Positions 19,286 through 29,635 of a stretch of DNA of 64,000 bases are shown piece after piece. A program made the position numbers and the translations under genes. Position 1 is the first letter of the stretch, and the number at the start of each line of letters is the position of its first letter. A model generated the notes under the pieces. It saw nothing but the letters and a program-made list of their open reading frames with translations, ran no database searches and was not told where the DNA came from. The DNA comes from an uncultured Pelagibacteraceae bacterium (lineage in GTDB: Bacteria; Pseudomonadota; Alphaproteobacteria; Pelagibacterales; Pelagibacteraceae): contig CACOLA010000001.1 in NCBI GenBank assembly GCA_902627935.1, positions 124,001-188,000 of the forward strand, in the 5' to 3' direction.

Positions 19286-21364
19286 ATGGCTAGAACTCAC
19301 AGTTTAGACAAATATAGAAATATAGGAATTATGGCGCACATAGACGCTGGTAAAACTACTACCACTGAAAGAGTTTTATATTACACAGGCAAAAGTCATA
19401 AGATTGGAGAAGTTCATGATGGAGCTGCAACAATGGATTGGATGGAACAAGAACAAGAAAGAGGTATAACAATTACTTCTGCTGCAACAACTTGTTTTTG
19501 GCAAGACCATAGAATAAATATTATTGATACACCTGGACATGTCGATTTTACAATTGAAGTAGAACGATCGTTAAAAGTTTTAGATGGAGCAGTGGCCGTT
19601 TTTGATGGTGTCGCAGGCGTAGAACCTCAATCAGAAACTGTTTGGAGACAAGCTGATAAATATAAAGTTCCAAGAATTTGCTTTGTAAATAAATTAGATA
19701 GAACTGGTGCAGATTTTTTTAGATGTGTAGATATGATTAGAGAAAGATTAGGTGCTAAACCATTAGTAATTCAAGTTCCTATTGGGATTGAGGCTTCATT
19801 GGTTGGAGTTGTTGATTTAGTTAAAATGAAAGCCCAAGTTTGGAAAAATGAGGCTTTGGGTGCTGAGTGGGAATATAAAGATATTCCAGAAGATTTAAAG
19901 GAAATTTCACAAAAATATAGAACTGAATTAGTTGAGATGGCAGTTGAACAAGATGAAAAATTGATGGAGTCCTACTTAAATGGTGATGAAATTAAAGAAG
20001 AAGATTTAATTAAATGTATAAGAAAAGGTACTCTAAACTTTGATTTTGTTCCAGTTTTAACTGGCTCAGCTTTTAAAAATAAAGGAGTTCAACCTTTACT
20101 AGATGCAGTTGTAAATTATTTACCGAGTCCAGTTGATATTGGTTCAATAAAAGGAACCAAATTAAATAGTGAGGACGACTTAGAAATGAAATTTGCAGAT
20201 GATGAACCATTTTCAGCTTTAGCCTTTAAAGTTGCAAATGATCCTTTTGTAGGTTCTCTAACATTCATAAGAGTTTATTCAGGAACTATTAAAACAGGAA
20301 CTGCTGTTTACAATTCCTCAAAAGAAAAAGAAGAGAGAGTTGGAAGAATGCTTTTAATGCACGCCAACTCAAGAGAAGATATTAAAGAGGCAAATGCAGG
20401 AGATATAGTTGCCCTAGCCGGACTGAAAAATACTATTACTGGCCATACATTGTGTGACAAGGATAATGCTATTTTGTTAGAACCTATGGAATTCCCAGAT
20501 CCTGTAATTGAAATTGCAGTTGAACCAAAAACAAAAGCTGACCAAGAAAAAATGGGTGAAGCATTAGGACGACTTGCTAAAGAAGATCCTTCATTTAGAG
20601 TAACTTCAGATGAGGAGTCAGGTCAAACTATAATAAAAGGCATGGGAGAATTACACTTGGATATTATTGTTGATCGAATGAAAAGAGAATTTAAAGTGGA
20701 GGCTAATGTGGGAGCTCCTCAAGTAGCTTATAGAGAAACTTTGGAGAGTGCTTCAGAAGTTGAATACACGCATAAAAAGCAAAGTGGAGGTGCAGGTCAA
20801 TTTGCAAAAGTAAAATTATTAGTTGAGCCACAAGAACCAGGTAAAGGAAGAGAAGTAGAAAGTAAAATTAAAGGTGGGGCAATACCAAAGGAATTTATTC
20901 CTGGTGTTGAAAAAGGGATTGAAACAGTATCTGATAGCGGAATTTTAGCTGGATTTCCAATGATTGACTACAAAGTAACAATTTTAGACGGTTTACATCA
21001 CGATGTAGACTCAAGTGTTTTAGCATTTGAATTAGCAAGTAGAGCATGTTTTAAAGAAGCTTGTACAAAGGGTGGTTTGAAATTACTTGAACCAGTAATG
21101 AGAGTTGAAGTAGTAACCCCAGAAGATTATATGGGAGATGTTATAGGAGATTTAAATAGTAGAAGAGGTCAAATAAGTACCCAAGAGCAGAGAGGTAATG
21201 CAACTGTCATTACAGCCATGGTCCCTTTGGCAAATATGTTTGGTTACATTAACAATTTAAGATCAATGTCTCAAGGAAGAGCTCAGTATTCAATGTTTTT
21301 TGATCATTATTCTAAAGTACCACAAAATGTTCAAGATGAAGTAACTAAAAAGATTGCAGGATAA
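19286..21364 (+). CDS. fusA: Elongation factor G
   Basis: EF-G, 692 residues, is the translocation GTPase. The P-loop AHIDAGKT is at 17-24, the switch II region reads DTPGHVDF and the G4 motif NKLD follows. Domains II to V are complete, ending with the domain [18 protein letters not shown] and LEPVMRVEV segments. In many proteobacteria tufA follows fusA; here rpsJ starts two bases after the stop, so tuf has been lost from this position. Confidence 0.98.
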   Translation: MARTHSLDKYRNIGIMAHIDAGKTTTTERVLYYTGKSHKIGEVHDGAATMDWMEQEQERGITITSAATTCFWQDHRINIIDTPGHVDFTIEVERSLKVLDGAVAVFDGVAGVEPQSETVWRQADKYKVPRICFVNKLDRTGADFFRCVDMIRERLGAKPLVIQVPIGIEASLVGVVDLVKMKAQVWKNEALGAEWEYKDIPEDLKEISQKYRTELVEMAVEQDEKLMESYLNGDEIKEEDLIKCIRKGTLNFDFVPVLTGSAFKNKGVQPLLDAVVNYLPSPVDIGSIKGTKLNSEDDLEMKFADDEPFSALAFKVANDPFVGSLTFIRVYSGTIKTGTAVYNSSKEKEERVGRMLLMHANSREDIKEANAGDIVALAGLKNTITGHTLCDKDNAILLEPMEFPDPVIEIAVEPKTKADQEKMGEALGRLAKEDPSFRVTSDEESGQTIIKGMGELHLDIIVDRMKREFKVEANVGAPQVAYRETLESASEVEYTHKKQSGGAGQFAKVKLLVEPQEPGKGREVESKIKGGAIPKEFIPGVEKGIETVSDSGILAGFPMIDYKVTILDGLHHDVDSSVLAFELASRACFKEACTKGGLKLLEPVMRVEVVTPEDYMGDVIGDLNSRRGQISTQEQRGNATVITAMVPLANMFGYINNLRSMSQGRAQYSMFFDHYSKVPQNVQDEVTKKIAG

Positions 21365-21366
21365 TT

Positions 21367-21675
21367 ATGGAAAAGCAAAATATTAGAATTAAACTTAGAG
21401 CTTACGATAATAAGATTTTAGATGCTTCCACTGAAGAAATTGTTAATACAGTAAAAAGGACGGGCGCTACAATTAAAGGACCGATTCCTCTACCGACAAA
21501 GATAGAAAGATATACAGTTCTTAGATCTCCTCATATTGACAAAAAAAGTAGAGAGCAATTTGAGTCAAGAACTCATAAAAGATTGATTGATATTGTGGAA
21601 CCAACGCCTCAGACAGTTGAAGCTTTAATGAAATTGGATTTAGCCTCAGGTGTAGACGTAGAGATAAAGATATAA
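21367..21675 (+). CDS. rpsJ: 30S ribosomal protein S10
   Basis: S10, 102 residues, with the signature [20 protein letters not shown] and the C-terminal [10 protein letters not shown]. It works in the 30S head and pairs with NusB in antitermination. Directly joined to fusA without tufA, fusing the str and S10 operons into one run. Confidence 0.97.
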   Translation: MEKQNIRIKLRAYDNKILDASTEEIVNTVKRTGATIKGPIPLPTKIERYTVLRSPHIDKKSREQFESRTHKRLIDIVEPTPQTVEALMKLDLASGVDVEIKI

Positions 21676-21677
21676 TT

Positions 21678-22388
21678 ATGAATGATATAGCATTAATAGG
21701 TAGAAAAATAGGAATGACTAGAGAGTTCTATAAAACAGGCCAATTAGTACCTGTAACTGTTTTAAAGATGGAAAAAGCTAGGGTGATACAAGTTATTAAT
21801 GAGCAAAACAGAGGATATAAGGCTGTTCAACTGGGTTATGGCAAAATAAAAAATTCAAAGCTTACAAAAGCAATGAAAGGTTTTTTTGCAAAGAAAAATA
21901 CTGAAGCTAAAAAAACGTTGAAAGAATTTAGAGTAGAAAATACAGAAACATTTAAAGAGGGCAATGAATTTGGGCTTGAAATTTTTAAAGATATTAAATT
22001 CGTTGATACAAAATCAAAAACTATTGGAAAAGGTTTTGCTGGAGCAATGAAAAGACATAATTTTGGAGGCTTACGAGCAACACACGGTGTATCTATTTCT
22101 CACAGATCTCATGGCTCAACTGGTCAAAGACAAGATCCAGGTAAGGTGTTCAAAGGAAAAAAAATGGCTGGACACATGGGTGATAAGTTAAGAACTATGC
22201 AAAACATCGAAATCATTAAAACAGATCTCGATAATGCATTATTATACTTGAAAGGATCGATTCCAGGTTCGAGAAATTCAGAAGTCCTAGTAAAAAAATC
22301 AGTAAAAAATATTAATAAACTTACTATTGAGGAAAAAATTCAAGCTGCGGAACAAGCAAAAAAAACACCTGAGAAAAAGAAGAAATAA
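21678..22388 (+). CDS. rplC: 50S ribosomal protein L3
   Basis: L3, 236 residues, binds near the 23S 3' end and reaches the peptidyltransferase centre through the GSTGQRQDPGKVFKGKKMAG loop, which includes the glutamine methylated by PrmB in other bacteria. The protein is somewhat longer than the usual 205-215 residues because of a Lys/Glu-rich C-terminal tail (about 212-236). One-base overlap with rplD. Confidence 0.96.
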   Translation: MNDIALIGRKIGMTREFYKTGQLVPVTVLKMEKARVIQVINEQNRGYKAVQLGYGKIKNSKLTKAMKGFFAKKNTEAKKTLKEFRVENTETFKEGNEFGLEIFKDIKFVDTKSKTIGKGFAGAMKRHNFGGLRATHGVSISHRSHGSTGQRQDPGKVFKGKKMAGHMGDKLRTMQNIEIIKTDLDNALLYLKGSIPGSRNSEVLVKKSVKNINKLTIEEKIQAAEQAKKTPEKKKK

Positions 22389-23011
22389 TGAAATTAAATA
22401 AACTAAATTTAGACGGAAAAAAAGATTCTATTGAAGTTTTGGACAAGATTTTTTCAGCCAAAGTGAATAAAATTCTTGTGAACAGTGTGTTATACAAAAC
22501 TAATGCAAATTATAAAGGTAGACATGCAAAAACAAAACAACAAAATGAAGTTTCTGGGCCTACTTCAAAAATTTATGCTCAGAAGGGAACAGGTGGAGCT
22601 AGACATGCAAGTAGAAAAGCTCCTATCTTTGTTGGTGGTGGTATAGCTCATGGACCAAAAGGTGAATTAGCATACAAAAAAAGAAAACTTAATAAAAGTG
22701 AAAAAAAACTGAGTATTGCATCATTAATTACTGAAAAGAATAATAATAAAGATTTATTAATTTTTAATGATTTTAATAATGAAATCAAAAAAACTAAAGA
22801 GATGCAATCCATATTGAGAAAATTTGAAATCAATAATGCACTAATAATCCTAGATAAATCCTCAAAAGATAAAGTTGAGAAATCTGCTAGAAATATTCCC
22901 AATATAAAAACTACAGATATAAATCATTTTAGTGCATATGATATTATCAAATTTAAGAAAATTGTTTTTACAGAATCATCAATTAAAGAATTAGAAAAGA
23001 GATATTCATAA
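22388..23011 (+). CDS. rplD: 50S ribosomal protein L4
   Basis: L4, 207 residues, lines the nascent-peptide exit tunnel with its extended loop, seen here around VSGPTSKIYAQKGTGGARH. In enterobacteria it also controls the S10 operon; no equivalent leader is seen directly upstream here since the operons are fused. It shares one-base overlaps with rplC and rplW. Confidence 0.95.
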   Translation: MKLNKLNLDGKKDSIEVLDKIFSAKVNKILVNSVLYKTNANYKGRHAKTKQQNEVSGPTSKIYAQKGTGGARHASRKAPIFVGGGIAHGPKGELAYKKRKLNKSEKKLSIASLITEKNNNKDLLIFNDFNNEIKKTKEMQSILRKFEINNALIILDKSSKDKVEKSARNIPNIKTTDINHFSAYDIIKFKKIVFTESSIKELEKRYS

Positions 23012-23304
23012 TGGACAAAATACATTTATACGACAAAATTTTATTTCCTCTTGTGACTGAAAAAACAACTAATTTATCTGAACAAAATAAAATTGTTTTT
23101 AAGGTACCAGCAAATTCAAATAAAAAAATTTTAAAGAAAAATATTGAAAAAATTTTTAAAGTAAATGTTACTAAAGTTAATATTATAAACAAACAAAATA
23201 GAACTAAATTAACTAGAGGAAGAAAAGTCAAAGTTTCAGGATTTAAAAAAGCAATAATAACATTAAAAAAGGGTCAAAGTATTGATTTGACAACAGGAGT
23301 TTAA
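23011..23304 (+). CDS. rplW: 50S ribosomal protein L23
   Basis: L23, 97 residues, sits at the tunnel exit and docks trigger factor and SRP. The segments LVTEKTTNLSEQNKIVFKV and NRTKLTRGRKVKVSGFKKA match the family. It follows rplD with a one-base overlap. Confidence 0.94.
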   Translation: MDKIHLYDKILFPLVTEKTTNLSEQNKIVFKVPANSNKKILKKNIEKIFKVNVTKVNIINKQNRTKLTRGRKVKVSGFKKAIITLKKGQSIDLTTGV

Positions 23305-23308
23305 TTAA

Positions 23309-24142
23309 ATGGCTTTAAAAAATTTCAAACCCTATACAAAATCAACTAGAGGAACTATTTTAGTAGATAGATCAGGATTATGGAAAGGCAAACCTTTTAA
23401 AGCGTTAGTTTCTCCTAAAAATGCGATGAAAGGAAGAAATAGTAATGGTCACATAACTTCTGTCAATAGAGCAGGTGGACATAAAAAAATGTATCGTCAT
23501 GTCGATTTTTACAGAAAAAAATTTGATATGCCAGCTAAAGTTGAAAGAATTGAGTATGATCCAAATAGATCTTGTTACATAATGCTTGTTAAGTTTACTG
23601 ATAATAGCTTTGCATATTATTTAGCGCCACAAAAAATCAAAGTTGGTGACGTAGTAGAAAACGGAACAAAAAAAGAAATTAAGCTTGGTAATTGCATGCC
23701 GCTTCAAGATATTCCTGTTGGGATAGATATTCATAACGTAGAAATTCAACCTGGTGGTGGTGGAAAAATAGCAAGATCAGCAGGTACATCAGTCACAATA
23801 AGTGGTTTGGATGGAAATTATAGCTTAATTAAATTGTCATCTGGAGAAGTAAGAAAAATAGACTCTAGATCATTGGCCACGATTGGTGTTCTAAGTAATC
23901 CAGATCAAAAAAATATTAAAATTGGAAAAGCCGGTAGATCTAGATGGTTAGGAAGAAGACCTCATACAAGAGGAGTGGTAAAAAATCCTGTTGATCATCC
24001 TCATGGTGGTGGTGAGGGAAAAACTGCAGGAGGAAGACATCCAGTATCACCTACAGGACAGTCTGCTAAAGGCTTAAAGACCAGAGATAATAAAAGAACT
24101 GATAAATTTATAGTAAGAAGACGGAAAAAAAGAAAGGATTAA
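23309..24142 (+). CDS. rplB: 50S ribosomal protein L2
   Basis: L2, 277 residues, is a primary 23S rRNA binder needed for subunit association. NPVDHPHGGGEGKTAGGRHP near the C-terminus includes the conserved histidine near the peptidyltransferase centre. The N-terminal GRNSNGHITS motif and the SH3-like core are present. Confidence 0.98.
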   Translation: MALKNFKPYTKSTRGTILVDRSGLWKGKPFKALVSPKNAMKGRNSNGHITSVNRAGGHKKMYRHVDFYRKKFDMPAKVERIEYDPNRSCYIMLVKFTDNSFAYYLAPQKIKVGDVVENGTKKEIKLGNCMPLQDIPVGIDIHNVEIQPGGGGKIARSAGTSVTISGLDGNYSLIKLSSGEVRKIDSRSLATIGVLSNPDQKNIKIGKAGRSRWLGRRPHTRGVVKNPVDHPHGGGEGKTAGGRHPVSPTGQSAKGLKTRDNKRTDKFIVRRRKKRKD

Positions 24143-24145
24143 TTA

Positions 24146-24445
24146 ATGGCAAGAGCAGTTTGGAAAGGACCATTTGTTGAAGATAGCTTAATGAAGAAAG
24201 TTGATAAGTATAAAGTTGATCCTAAAAAAATTCCTATTAAAACGTGGTCTAGAAAATCGACAATAATTCCAGATTTTGTTGGTGTGAGCTTTTTGATTTA
24301 TAATGGTAAAAAATTTATTCCAATTACTGTTTCTGAAGACATGGTTGGTCATAAAATGGGTGAATTTGCACCAACTAGAACTTTTTTTGGTCATACGCCA
24401 GCTGACAAAAAGGCTAAACCTGCAGAAGCAGAAACTAAAAAATAA
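24146..24445 (+). CDS. rpsS: 30S ribosomal protein S19
   Basis: S19, 99 residues, in the 30S head beside S13. [18 protein letters not shown] and the [16 protein letters not shown] signature are intact. A short C-terminal tail rich in Ala, Lys and Glu extends beyond the core. Confidence 0.97.
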   Translation: MARAVWKGPFVEDSLMKKVDKYKVDPKKIPIKTWSRKSTIIPDFVGVSFLIYNGKKFIPITVSEDMVGHKMGEFAPTRTFFGHTPADKKAKPAEAETKK

Positions 24446-24447
24446 TT

Positions 24448-24846
24448 ATGAATAAAAAAAAGAAAATCGACAAAAATATTGATAAAACAGTAAAATCAAT
24501 AAATAATAATATAAGGTCTAGCGTGAGAAAACTAAATCCAATATTAAAAAATATTGTAGGCAAAAAAGTTGATGTTGCTATTAGAGATTTACAATTTTCT
24601 GAAAAAAGAATTTCAAAAGATATAAAAAAAACAATCAGTTCGGCAGTAGCAAATGCAGAAAATAACTTTCAATATGATATTGATAACTTAATTGTTAAGG
24701 AAGCCTATTGTGGAAAAAAAATAACTATGAAAAGATTCAGACCAAGAGCCAAAGGAAGAGCAGCTCCAATATTGAAGCCATATTCAAGTGTAACAATAAT
24801 TTTATCAGAATCAAAAAAAATGGAGAGTCATGGGACAAAAAGTTAA
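24448..24846 (+). CDS. rplV: 50S ribosomal protein L22
   Basis: L22, 132 residues, spans the exit tunnel with a beta-hairpin. The C-terminal [18 protein letters not shown] matches the family loop. The N-terminus has a Lys/Asn-rich extension of about 20 residues before the core ([19 protein letters not shown]). Its 3' end overlaps rpsC by 17 bases, one of the longest same-strand overlaps in the cluster. Confidence 0.93.
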   Translation: MNKKKKIDKNIDKTVKSINNNIRSSVRKLNPILKNIVGKKVDVAIRDLQFSEKRISKDIKKTISSAVANAENNFQYDIDNLIVKEAYCGKKITMKRFRPRAKGRAAPILKPYSSVTIILSESKKMESHGTKS

Positions 24847-25510
24847 TCCAGTAGGTTTTAGATTAGGTGTCAATAGGGGCTGGGACTCAGTTTGGTATGC
24901 TAAAAAAAAAGATTTTGGCAATTATCTAATCGAAGATTTTAAGATAAGAGAATACATAAAAAAAAATGTGATCAATTCTGGAGTTTCTAAAGTGATGATT
25001 GAGAGGACTTCAAATAAATGTTATGTAACTATTTATACATCAAGACCTGGATTTGTTATTGGAAAAAAAGGAAGTGACATAGATAAAATAAAAAATAATT
25101 TATCAAAGTTTACTAAAAATGAAGTTACATTAAATATTAAAGAAGTAAAAAAACCAGAGACAAATGCTTACCTAGTGGCAGAGAATATTGCCCAACAATT
25201 AGTCAAAAGAATTTCTTATAGAAGAGCTATGAAAAGAGCAATGCAGTCATGTATTAGGCTAGGCGCAAAAGGTATAAAAGTATCATGTAGCGGTAGATTG
25301 GGTGGAAATGAAATAGCGAGAACTGAATGGTTAAGAGATGGCAGCATTCCCTCTCATACACTCAGAGCAGATATAGATTATGCTGAAGCTGAGGCCTTAA
25401 CAACTTATGGAATTATAGGAATTAAAGTATGGATCTACAAAGGTGAAGTTTTTGCAAAAGAGTTTAGCCAGGAAACAAATAAAATAACTCCCAAAGAAGG
25501 TAAAGATTAA
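24830..25510 (+). CDS. rpsC: 30S ribosomal protein S3
   Basis: S3, 226 residues, forms the mRNA entry channel. It starts [20 protein letters not shown], has the KH-domain [14 protein letters not shown] loop and the C-terminal [16 protein letters not shown] domain. The ATG lies inside the end of rplV in another frame; the conserved N-terminus supports this start. Confidence 0.97.
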   Translation: MGQKVNPVGFRLGVNRGWDSVWYAKKKDFGNYLIEDFKIREYIKKNVINSGVSKVMIERTSNKCYVTIYTSRPGFVIGKKGSDIDKIKNNLSKFTKNEVTLNIKEVKKPETNAYLVAENIAQQLVKRISYRRAMKRAMQSCIRLGAKGIKVSCSGRLGGNEIARTEWLRDGSIPSHTLRADIDYAEAEALTTYGIIGIKVWIYKGEVFAKEFSQETNKITPKEGKD

Positions 25511-25511
25511 A

Positions 25512-25922
25512 ATGTTACAACCAGTAAGAACTAAATGGAGAAAAGCTCATAAAGGTAGAATTCACGGAACTGCCTCCAGAGCTAATTTTATAAATTATGG
25601 TGCTTTTGCCCTTAAAGCAATGTCTCCAGATAGAGTGACCGGAAAGCAGATAGAGGCTGCAAGAGTAGCTTTAACAAGACATATGAAAAGACAGGGAAGA
25701 GTTTGGACAAGAATTTTCCCAAATATTCCTGTTTCAAAAAAACCTATTGAAGTTCGTATGGGTAAAGGTAAGGGTTCACCTGAATTTTATGCATGCAGAG
25801 TAAAACCTGGTAGAATTTTATTTGAAGTTGACGGAGTTTCAGATCAAATTGCTAAAGAAGCTTTATATAAAGCTTCTGCTAAATTACCAATTAAAACTAA
25901 AACAATTAAAAGATTTTCATAA
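25512..25922 (+). CDS. rplP: 50S ribosomal protein L16
   Basis: L16, 136 residues, organises the A-site tRNA region of the 50S subunit. The start [16 protein letters not shown], and [19 protein letters not shown] are typical. It sits one base after rpsC and overlaps rpmC by one base. Confidence 0.97.
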   Translation: MLQPVRTKWRKAHKGRIHGTASRANFINYGAFALKAMSPDRVTGKQIEAARVALTRHMKRQGRVWTRIFPNIPVSKKPIEVRMGKGKGSPEFYACRVKPGRILFEVDGVSDQIAKEALYKASAKLPIKTKTIKRFS

Positions 25923-26113
25923 TGAAAAAAAAAGAAATTAAAAAATTATCTAAAGATGAAATCTTGAAGAATATCGACAAATTTAAAAAAGATTTGTTTA
26001 ATTTCAGGTTCCAAAAAATAAATTCTCAAATAACCAATCCAGCAAAAATTGGAGAAACTAAAAAGACAATTGCAAGATTAAAAACTATTCTAAAGGAAAA
26101 GATAAATGCCTAA
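25922..26113 (+). CDS. rpmC: 50S ribosomal protein L29
   Basis: L29, 63 residues, two long helices at the tunnel exit. [20 protein letters not shown] and the [11 protein letters not shown] end are the family pattern. Its 3' end overlaps rpsQ by eight bases. Confidence 0.93.
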   Translation: MKKKEIKKLSKDEILKNIDKFKKDLFNFRFQKINSQITNPAKIGETKKTIARLKTILKEKINA

Positions 26114-26342
26114 AAAAATTTTAACTGGAATTGTTGTTAGTGATAAACCTAATAAAACCATCACTGTTATGGTTGAGAGAAAATTTTCACACCCAGTCTT
26201 AAAAAAAGTTATCAAAGTAAGAAAAAAATATAATGCGCACGATGAAAATAACAAATTTAAAAATGGGGATAAAGTTTCAATTATTGAAAGTAAACCTTTT
26301 TCCAAAAATAAAAAATTTCAAGTGATGGAGACTAATAAATAA
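26106..26342 (+). CDS. rpsQ: 30S ribosomal protein S17
   Basis: S17, 78 residues, OB-fold primary 16S rRNA binder. [20 protein letters not shown] and the [16 protein letters not shown] segment mark the family. It begins within the end of rpmC and overlaps rplN by one base. Confidence 0.94.
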   Translation: MPKKILTGIVVSDKPNKTITVMVERKFSHPVLKKVIKVRKKYNAHDENNKFKNGDKVSIIESKPFSKNKKFQVMETNK

Positions 26343-26710
26343 TGATACAGGTACAAACAGAGTTACAAGTTGCTGACAACACTGGAGCAAAAAAAATTGA
26401 ATGTATAAAAGTATTAGGTGGATCAAAGAGACGTTATGCAAGTATTGGCGATACGATAGTCATAGCTGTTAAAGAAGCAATACCAAAAGGTAAGGTTAAG
26501 AAGGGTACTGTCCATAAGGCTGTTGTTGTCAGAGTAAAAAAAGGTATTCACAGAGATGATGGATCAAAAGTAAAATTTGATAATAATGCTGCAGTTTTAG
26601 TTGATGATAAAGGTGAACCAGTTGGAACAAGGATTTTTGGCCCAGTCACAAGAGAACTTAGAAGTAGGGGTCAAATGAAAATAATCTCTTTAGCACCGGA
26701 GGTACTATGA
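26342..26710 (+). CDS. rplN: 50S ribosomal protein L14
   Basis: L14, 122 residues, at the intersubunit face. It starts [20 protein letters not shown] and ends with [13 protein letters not shown] then SLAPEVL, the complete family signature. It overlaps rplX by four bases (ATGA). Confidence 0.98.
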   Translation: MIQVQTELQVADNTGAKKIECIKVLGGSKRRYASIGDTIVIAVKEAIPKGKVKKGTVHKAVVVRVKKGIHRDDGSKVKFDNNAAVLVDDKGEPVGTRIFGPVTRELRSRGQMKIISLAPEVL

Positions 26711-26955
26711 TGATTAAAAAAGGACTTAAAGTCAGAGTATTAGCAGGAAAAGATAAAAAAAAAGAGGGTGAAGTCATTGAAATTGACAGACCTGCCAATA
26801 GAGCAAAAGTAAAAGAAATAAATATGGTTAAAAAACATGTTAAAACAACAAAAGAAAAAAAAGGTGGAATAATTTCAAAAGAAAGTTTTATCCACATCTC
26901 TAATTTAAAATTAATTAGTGAAAAAAAAAAAGAAAAAACTGAGGTTAAAAAATAA
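26707..26955 (+). CDS. rplX: 50S ribosomal protein L24
   Basis: L24, 82 residues, assembly initiator at the 50S tunnel exit. The N-terminal KOW motif [20 protein letters not shown] is clear. It is shorter than the E. coli protein (104) and ends in a Lys-rich tail. Two adjacent start codons are possible. Confidence 0.93.
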   Translation: MMIKKGLKVRVLAGKDKKKEGEVIEIDRPANRAKVKEINMVKKHVKTTKEKKGGIISKESFIHISNLKLISEKKKEKTEVKK

Positions 26956-27509
26956 TGATACCTAGATTAAAAGAATTGTATCAAAAAGAAATCCAGTTGG
27001 CTCTAAAAGATCAATTCGGTTTAAAAAATATTTATATGGGTCCTAAAATAGAAAAAATAGTTTTAAATATGGGTCTAGGTTTAGATGGTAATGATGCAAA
27101 AATTTTAAAATCCTGTGAAGAGGATTTGTCAAAAATTACAGGCCAAAAACCCGTGATTACTAAATTTAAAAAATCAGTTGCAAATTTTAAAACCAGAAAA
27201 GGTTCTAATGCTGGGTTGAAGGTAACTTTAAGAAAAAATAAAATGTATGAATTTTTAGATAGGTTAGTAAATATAGCCTTGCCTAGAATTAAAGATTTTA
27301 GGGGATTGTCTTCTGATGGATTCGATAAATTTGGTAATTATACATTTGGTGTAAAAGAACACATTATTTTTCCAGAGGTAAGTTTTGATAGAGCTGATAA
27401 AGTCAGAGGTTTAGATATTGTAATAGTAATTTCATCTAGAAATAAAGAGCAAAGTTTTGCTTTATTAGAAAAATTAAATTTTCCATTTATTAAAAAAGGA
27501 GATAATTAA
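26955..27509 (+). CDS. rplE: 50S ribosomal protein L5
   Basis: L5, 184 residues, binds 5S rRNA and forms a bridge to the 30S head. KIVLNMGLGLDGNDAK, TGQKPVITKFKKSVANFKTR and DIVIVISSRNKEQSFALLE-like C-terminus match the family. Confidence 0.97.
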   Translation: MIPRLKELYQKEIQLALKDQFGLKNIYMGPKIEKIVLNMGLGLDGNDAKILKSCEEDLSKITGQKPVITKFKKSVANFKTRKGSNAGLKVTLRKNKMYEFLDRLVNIALPRIKDFRGLSSDGFDKFGNYTFGVKEHIIFPEVSFDRADKVRGLDIVIVISSRNKEQSFALLEKLNFPFIKKGDN

Positions 27510-27510
27510 A

Positions 27511-27816
27511 ATGGCTAAGTTGAGTTCAATAAATAAAAATAACAGGCGCATAAAACTTTCAGATAGATATTATAAAAAAAGAGAAAAATTAAAAAAAATT
27601 GTTATGAATAAAAAACTTTCTTTAGAGGAAAGATTTAAAGCTCAACAAAAATTATCAAAATTACCCAGAAATTCTGCAAAAAGTAGAGTTATGAACAGAT
27701 GCCAAATTACTGGAAGACCCCATGGTGTTTATAGAAAATTAAAGATATCAAGAATTGCGTTAAGACAACTTGGTTTACAAGGCAAAATACCAGGTTTAGT
27801 TAAATCAAGTTGGTAG
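27511..27816 (+). CDS. rpsN: 30S ribosomal protein S14, zinc-independent type
   Basis: S14, 101 residues, in the 30S head. The C-terminal NRCQITGRPHGVYRKLKISR has a single cysteine and lacks the two C-x2-C pairs of the zinc-binding short form, so this is the long zinc-free version. Confidence 0.96.
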   Translation: MAKLSSINKNNRRIKLSDRYYKKREKLKKIVMNKKLSLEERFKAQQKLSKLPRNSAKSRVMNRCQITGRPHGVYRKLKISRIALRQLGLQGKIPGLVKSSW

Positions 27817-27826
27817 AAAGGAAAAT

Positions 27827-28222
27827 ATGAGTTTAAGCGACCCGATAGGAGATATGATAGCAAGAGTTAAAAATGCTCAAGCTCGAAATCATAAAAAAGT
27901 AGAATTACCTTCATCTAATTTTAAAGCTAAAATTGCTGATATACTTAAAAATGAGGGTTTCATTAAAGATTTTAAAGTTGATGAACAAGATAAGAAGTCT
28001 GTATTATTACTTGAGCTTAAGTACCATTCAGGAAATCCTGTTATAAGTAATTTTGAAAGAGTATCAAAGCCTGGAAGAAGAATTTTTTCTAGAGCTGACA
28101 GTTTACCAAGAATTAATAATGGTTTAGGCATCGCAATCATATCAACACCCAAAGGTGTAATGACAGATATGGATGCGAGAAAACAAAAAATTGGTGGAGA
28201 AATAATTTGTAAGGTATTTTAA
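27827..28222 (+). CDS. rpsH: 30S ribosomal protein S8
   Basis: S8, 131 residues, central-domain 16S rRNA binder and, in enterobacteria, repressor of the spc operon. DPIGDMIARVKNAQARNHKKVE at the N-terminus and GLGIAIISTPKGVMTDMDAR at the C-terminus are typical. Confidence 0.97.
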   Translation: MSLSDPIGDMIARVKNAQARNHKKVELPSSNFKAKIADILKNEGFIKDFKVDEQDKKSVLLLELKYHSGNPVISNFERVSKPGRRIFSRADSLPRINNGLGIAIISTPKGVMTDMDARKQKIGGEIICKVF

Positions 28223-28224
28223 TT

Positions 28225-28764
28225 ATGTCTAAAATTGGTAAAATAAATATTACTATTCCAGAAAAAGTAAAAGTTGCTTTAGCTGGCAACATTCTCAATA
28301 TAGAAGGACCACTTGGTAAAAAATCTTTAGATATTGATTTGGATATTTTCAATTTAGAAATAAAAGAAGGAAAAGAAATATCAATTAAACCAAAAAAAAA
28401 CGATCAAAATACAAAACGTCTTTGGGGGATGAATAGAAGTTTAATAAATAATGCTGTAATTGGATCAAGCTCTGGATATGAAAAAAATTTAGAACTTGTT
28501 GGAGTTGGTTATAGAGCAGCTTTAAAAGGAAATCAGTTAAATTTACAATTAGGCTATAGTCATGATATAGATTTTGATATTCCTGAAGGTATTAAAATAA
28601 CTGTTGAAAAACAAACTAATTTAAAAATATCTGGTTCTGATAAAGAACTAGTTGGCGTTGTAGCCTCAAAACTAAAAGCATTAAGAAAAATTGAACCATA
28701 TAAAGGTAAAGGGATAAGAGAAAAAGGACAATATATTCTAAAAAAAGAAGGAAAGAAAAAATAA
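28225..28764 (+). CDS. rplF: 50S ribosomal protein L6
   Basis: L6, 179 residues, two repeated domains near the factor-binding site. The C-terminal signature [20 protein letters not shown] is intact, and the N-terminal domain begins [16 protein letters not shown]. One-base overlap with rplR. Confidence 0.97.
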   Translation: MSKIGKINITIPEKVKVALAGNILNIEGPLGKKSLDIDLDIFNLEIKEGKEISIKPKKNDQNTKRLWGMNRSLINNAVIGSSSGYEKNLELVGVGYRAALKGNQLNLQLGYSHDIDFDIPEGIKITVEKQTNLKISGSDKELVGVVASKLKALRKIEPYKGKGIREKGQYILKKEGKKK

Positions 28765-29120
28765 TGAAACTCTCTACTAGTATTAGAAAACGTTTTAGAG
28801 TGAGTAACAAAGTGAAAAAATTTGCTCCACAAAATAGATTTAGATTATGTATATCGAGATCCTCAAAAAATATTTCAGCTCAAATTATTGATGATAAAAA
28901 AAATATAACTTTATTATCAGCTTCTTCCATAGAAAAGGATATTAAATCTGGAGCAAAAGTGAATAAAACTGAACTTTCAAAAATAGTAGCAGAAAAATTA
29001 GCAAAAAAAGCTCAAGAAAAACAAATTACTAAAATATTTTTTGATCGTGGAATTTATAAATATCATGGGCGTGTAAAAATATTTGCTGAAACTTTACGTA
29101 AAAATGGAATGGATTTTTAG
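28764..29120 (+). CDS. rplR: 50S ribosomal protein L18
   Basis: L18, 118 residues, 5S rRNA binder. [19 protein letters not shown] and the ending [20 protein letters not shown] fit the family. Confidence 0.96.
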   Translation: MKLSTSIRKRFRVSNKVKKFAPQNRFRLCISRSSKNISAQIIDDKKNITLLSASSIEKDIKSGAKVNKTELSKIVAEKLAKKAQEKQITKIFFDRGIYKYHGRVKIFAETLRKNGMDF

Positions 29121-29122
29121 TT

Positions 29123-29635
29123 ATGGATAATAAAGATAAAAAAAATGACGAAATATTGGAAAAGTTAGTTCATATTAACCGTATTACTAAAGTTGTAAAA
29201 GGTGGTAGAAGATTTGGTTTTTCAGCTTTAGTAGTTGTTGGAAACCAAGCAGGTAGAATTGGTATTGCCCATGCAAAAGCAAAGCAGGTTCCAGATGCAA
29301 TAAAAAAAGCTAATGAAATGGCAAGAAGAAAACTTATTCACATACCCTTAAGAGAAGGAAGAACTATTCATCATGATGTAAAAGCGAAAGATGGTTCTGG
29401 AAGAATAGTATTAAGGGCTGCTTCAAAAGGAACTGGAATAATTGCCGGAGGTCCAGTCAGAGCCGTTTGTGAAGTTTTGGGTGTTAAGGATATTGTAGCT
29501 AAATCGATGGGAACATCTAACGCTCATAACGTGATAAGAGCAACAATCAAGGCATTAATGAAACAAAATTCACCAAAACAAATTTCTGCTATTAGAAATA
29601 AAAAAATTTCTGAAATTATAGAGAAAAGAGGATAA
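29123..29635 (+). CDS. rpsE: 30S ribosomal protein S5
   Basis: S5, 170 residues, at the mRNA entrance. The N-terminal double-stranded-RNA fold includes NRITKVVKGGRRFGFSALVV, followed by the GTGIIAGGPVRAVCEVLGV motif. It is joined to rplO through a one-base overlap; the rpmD gene for L30 normally found here is absent. Confidence 0.97.
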   Translation: MDNKDKKNDEILEKLVHINRITKVVKGGRRFGFSALVVVGNQAGRIGIAHAKAKQVPDAIKKANEMARRKLIHIPLREGRTIHHDVKAKDGSGRIVLRAASKGTGIIAGGPVRAVCEVLGVKDIVAKSMGTSNAHNVIRATIKALMKQNSPKQISAIRNKKISEIIEKRG

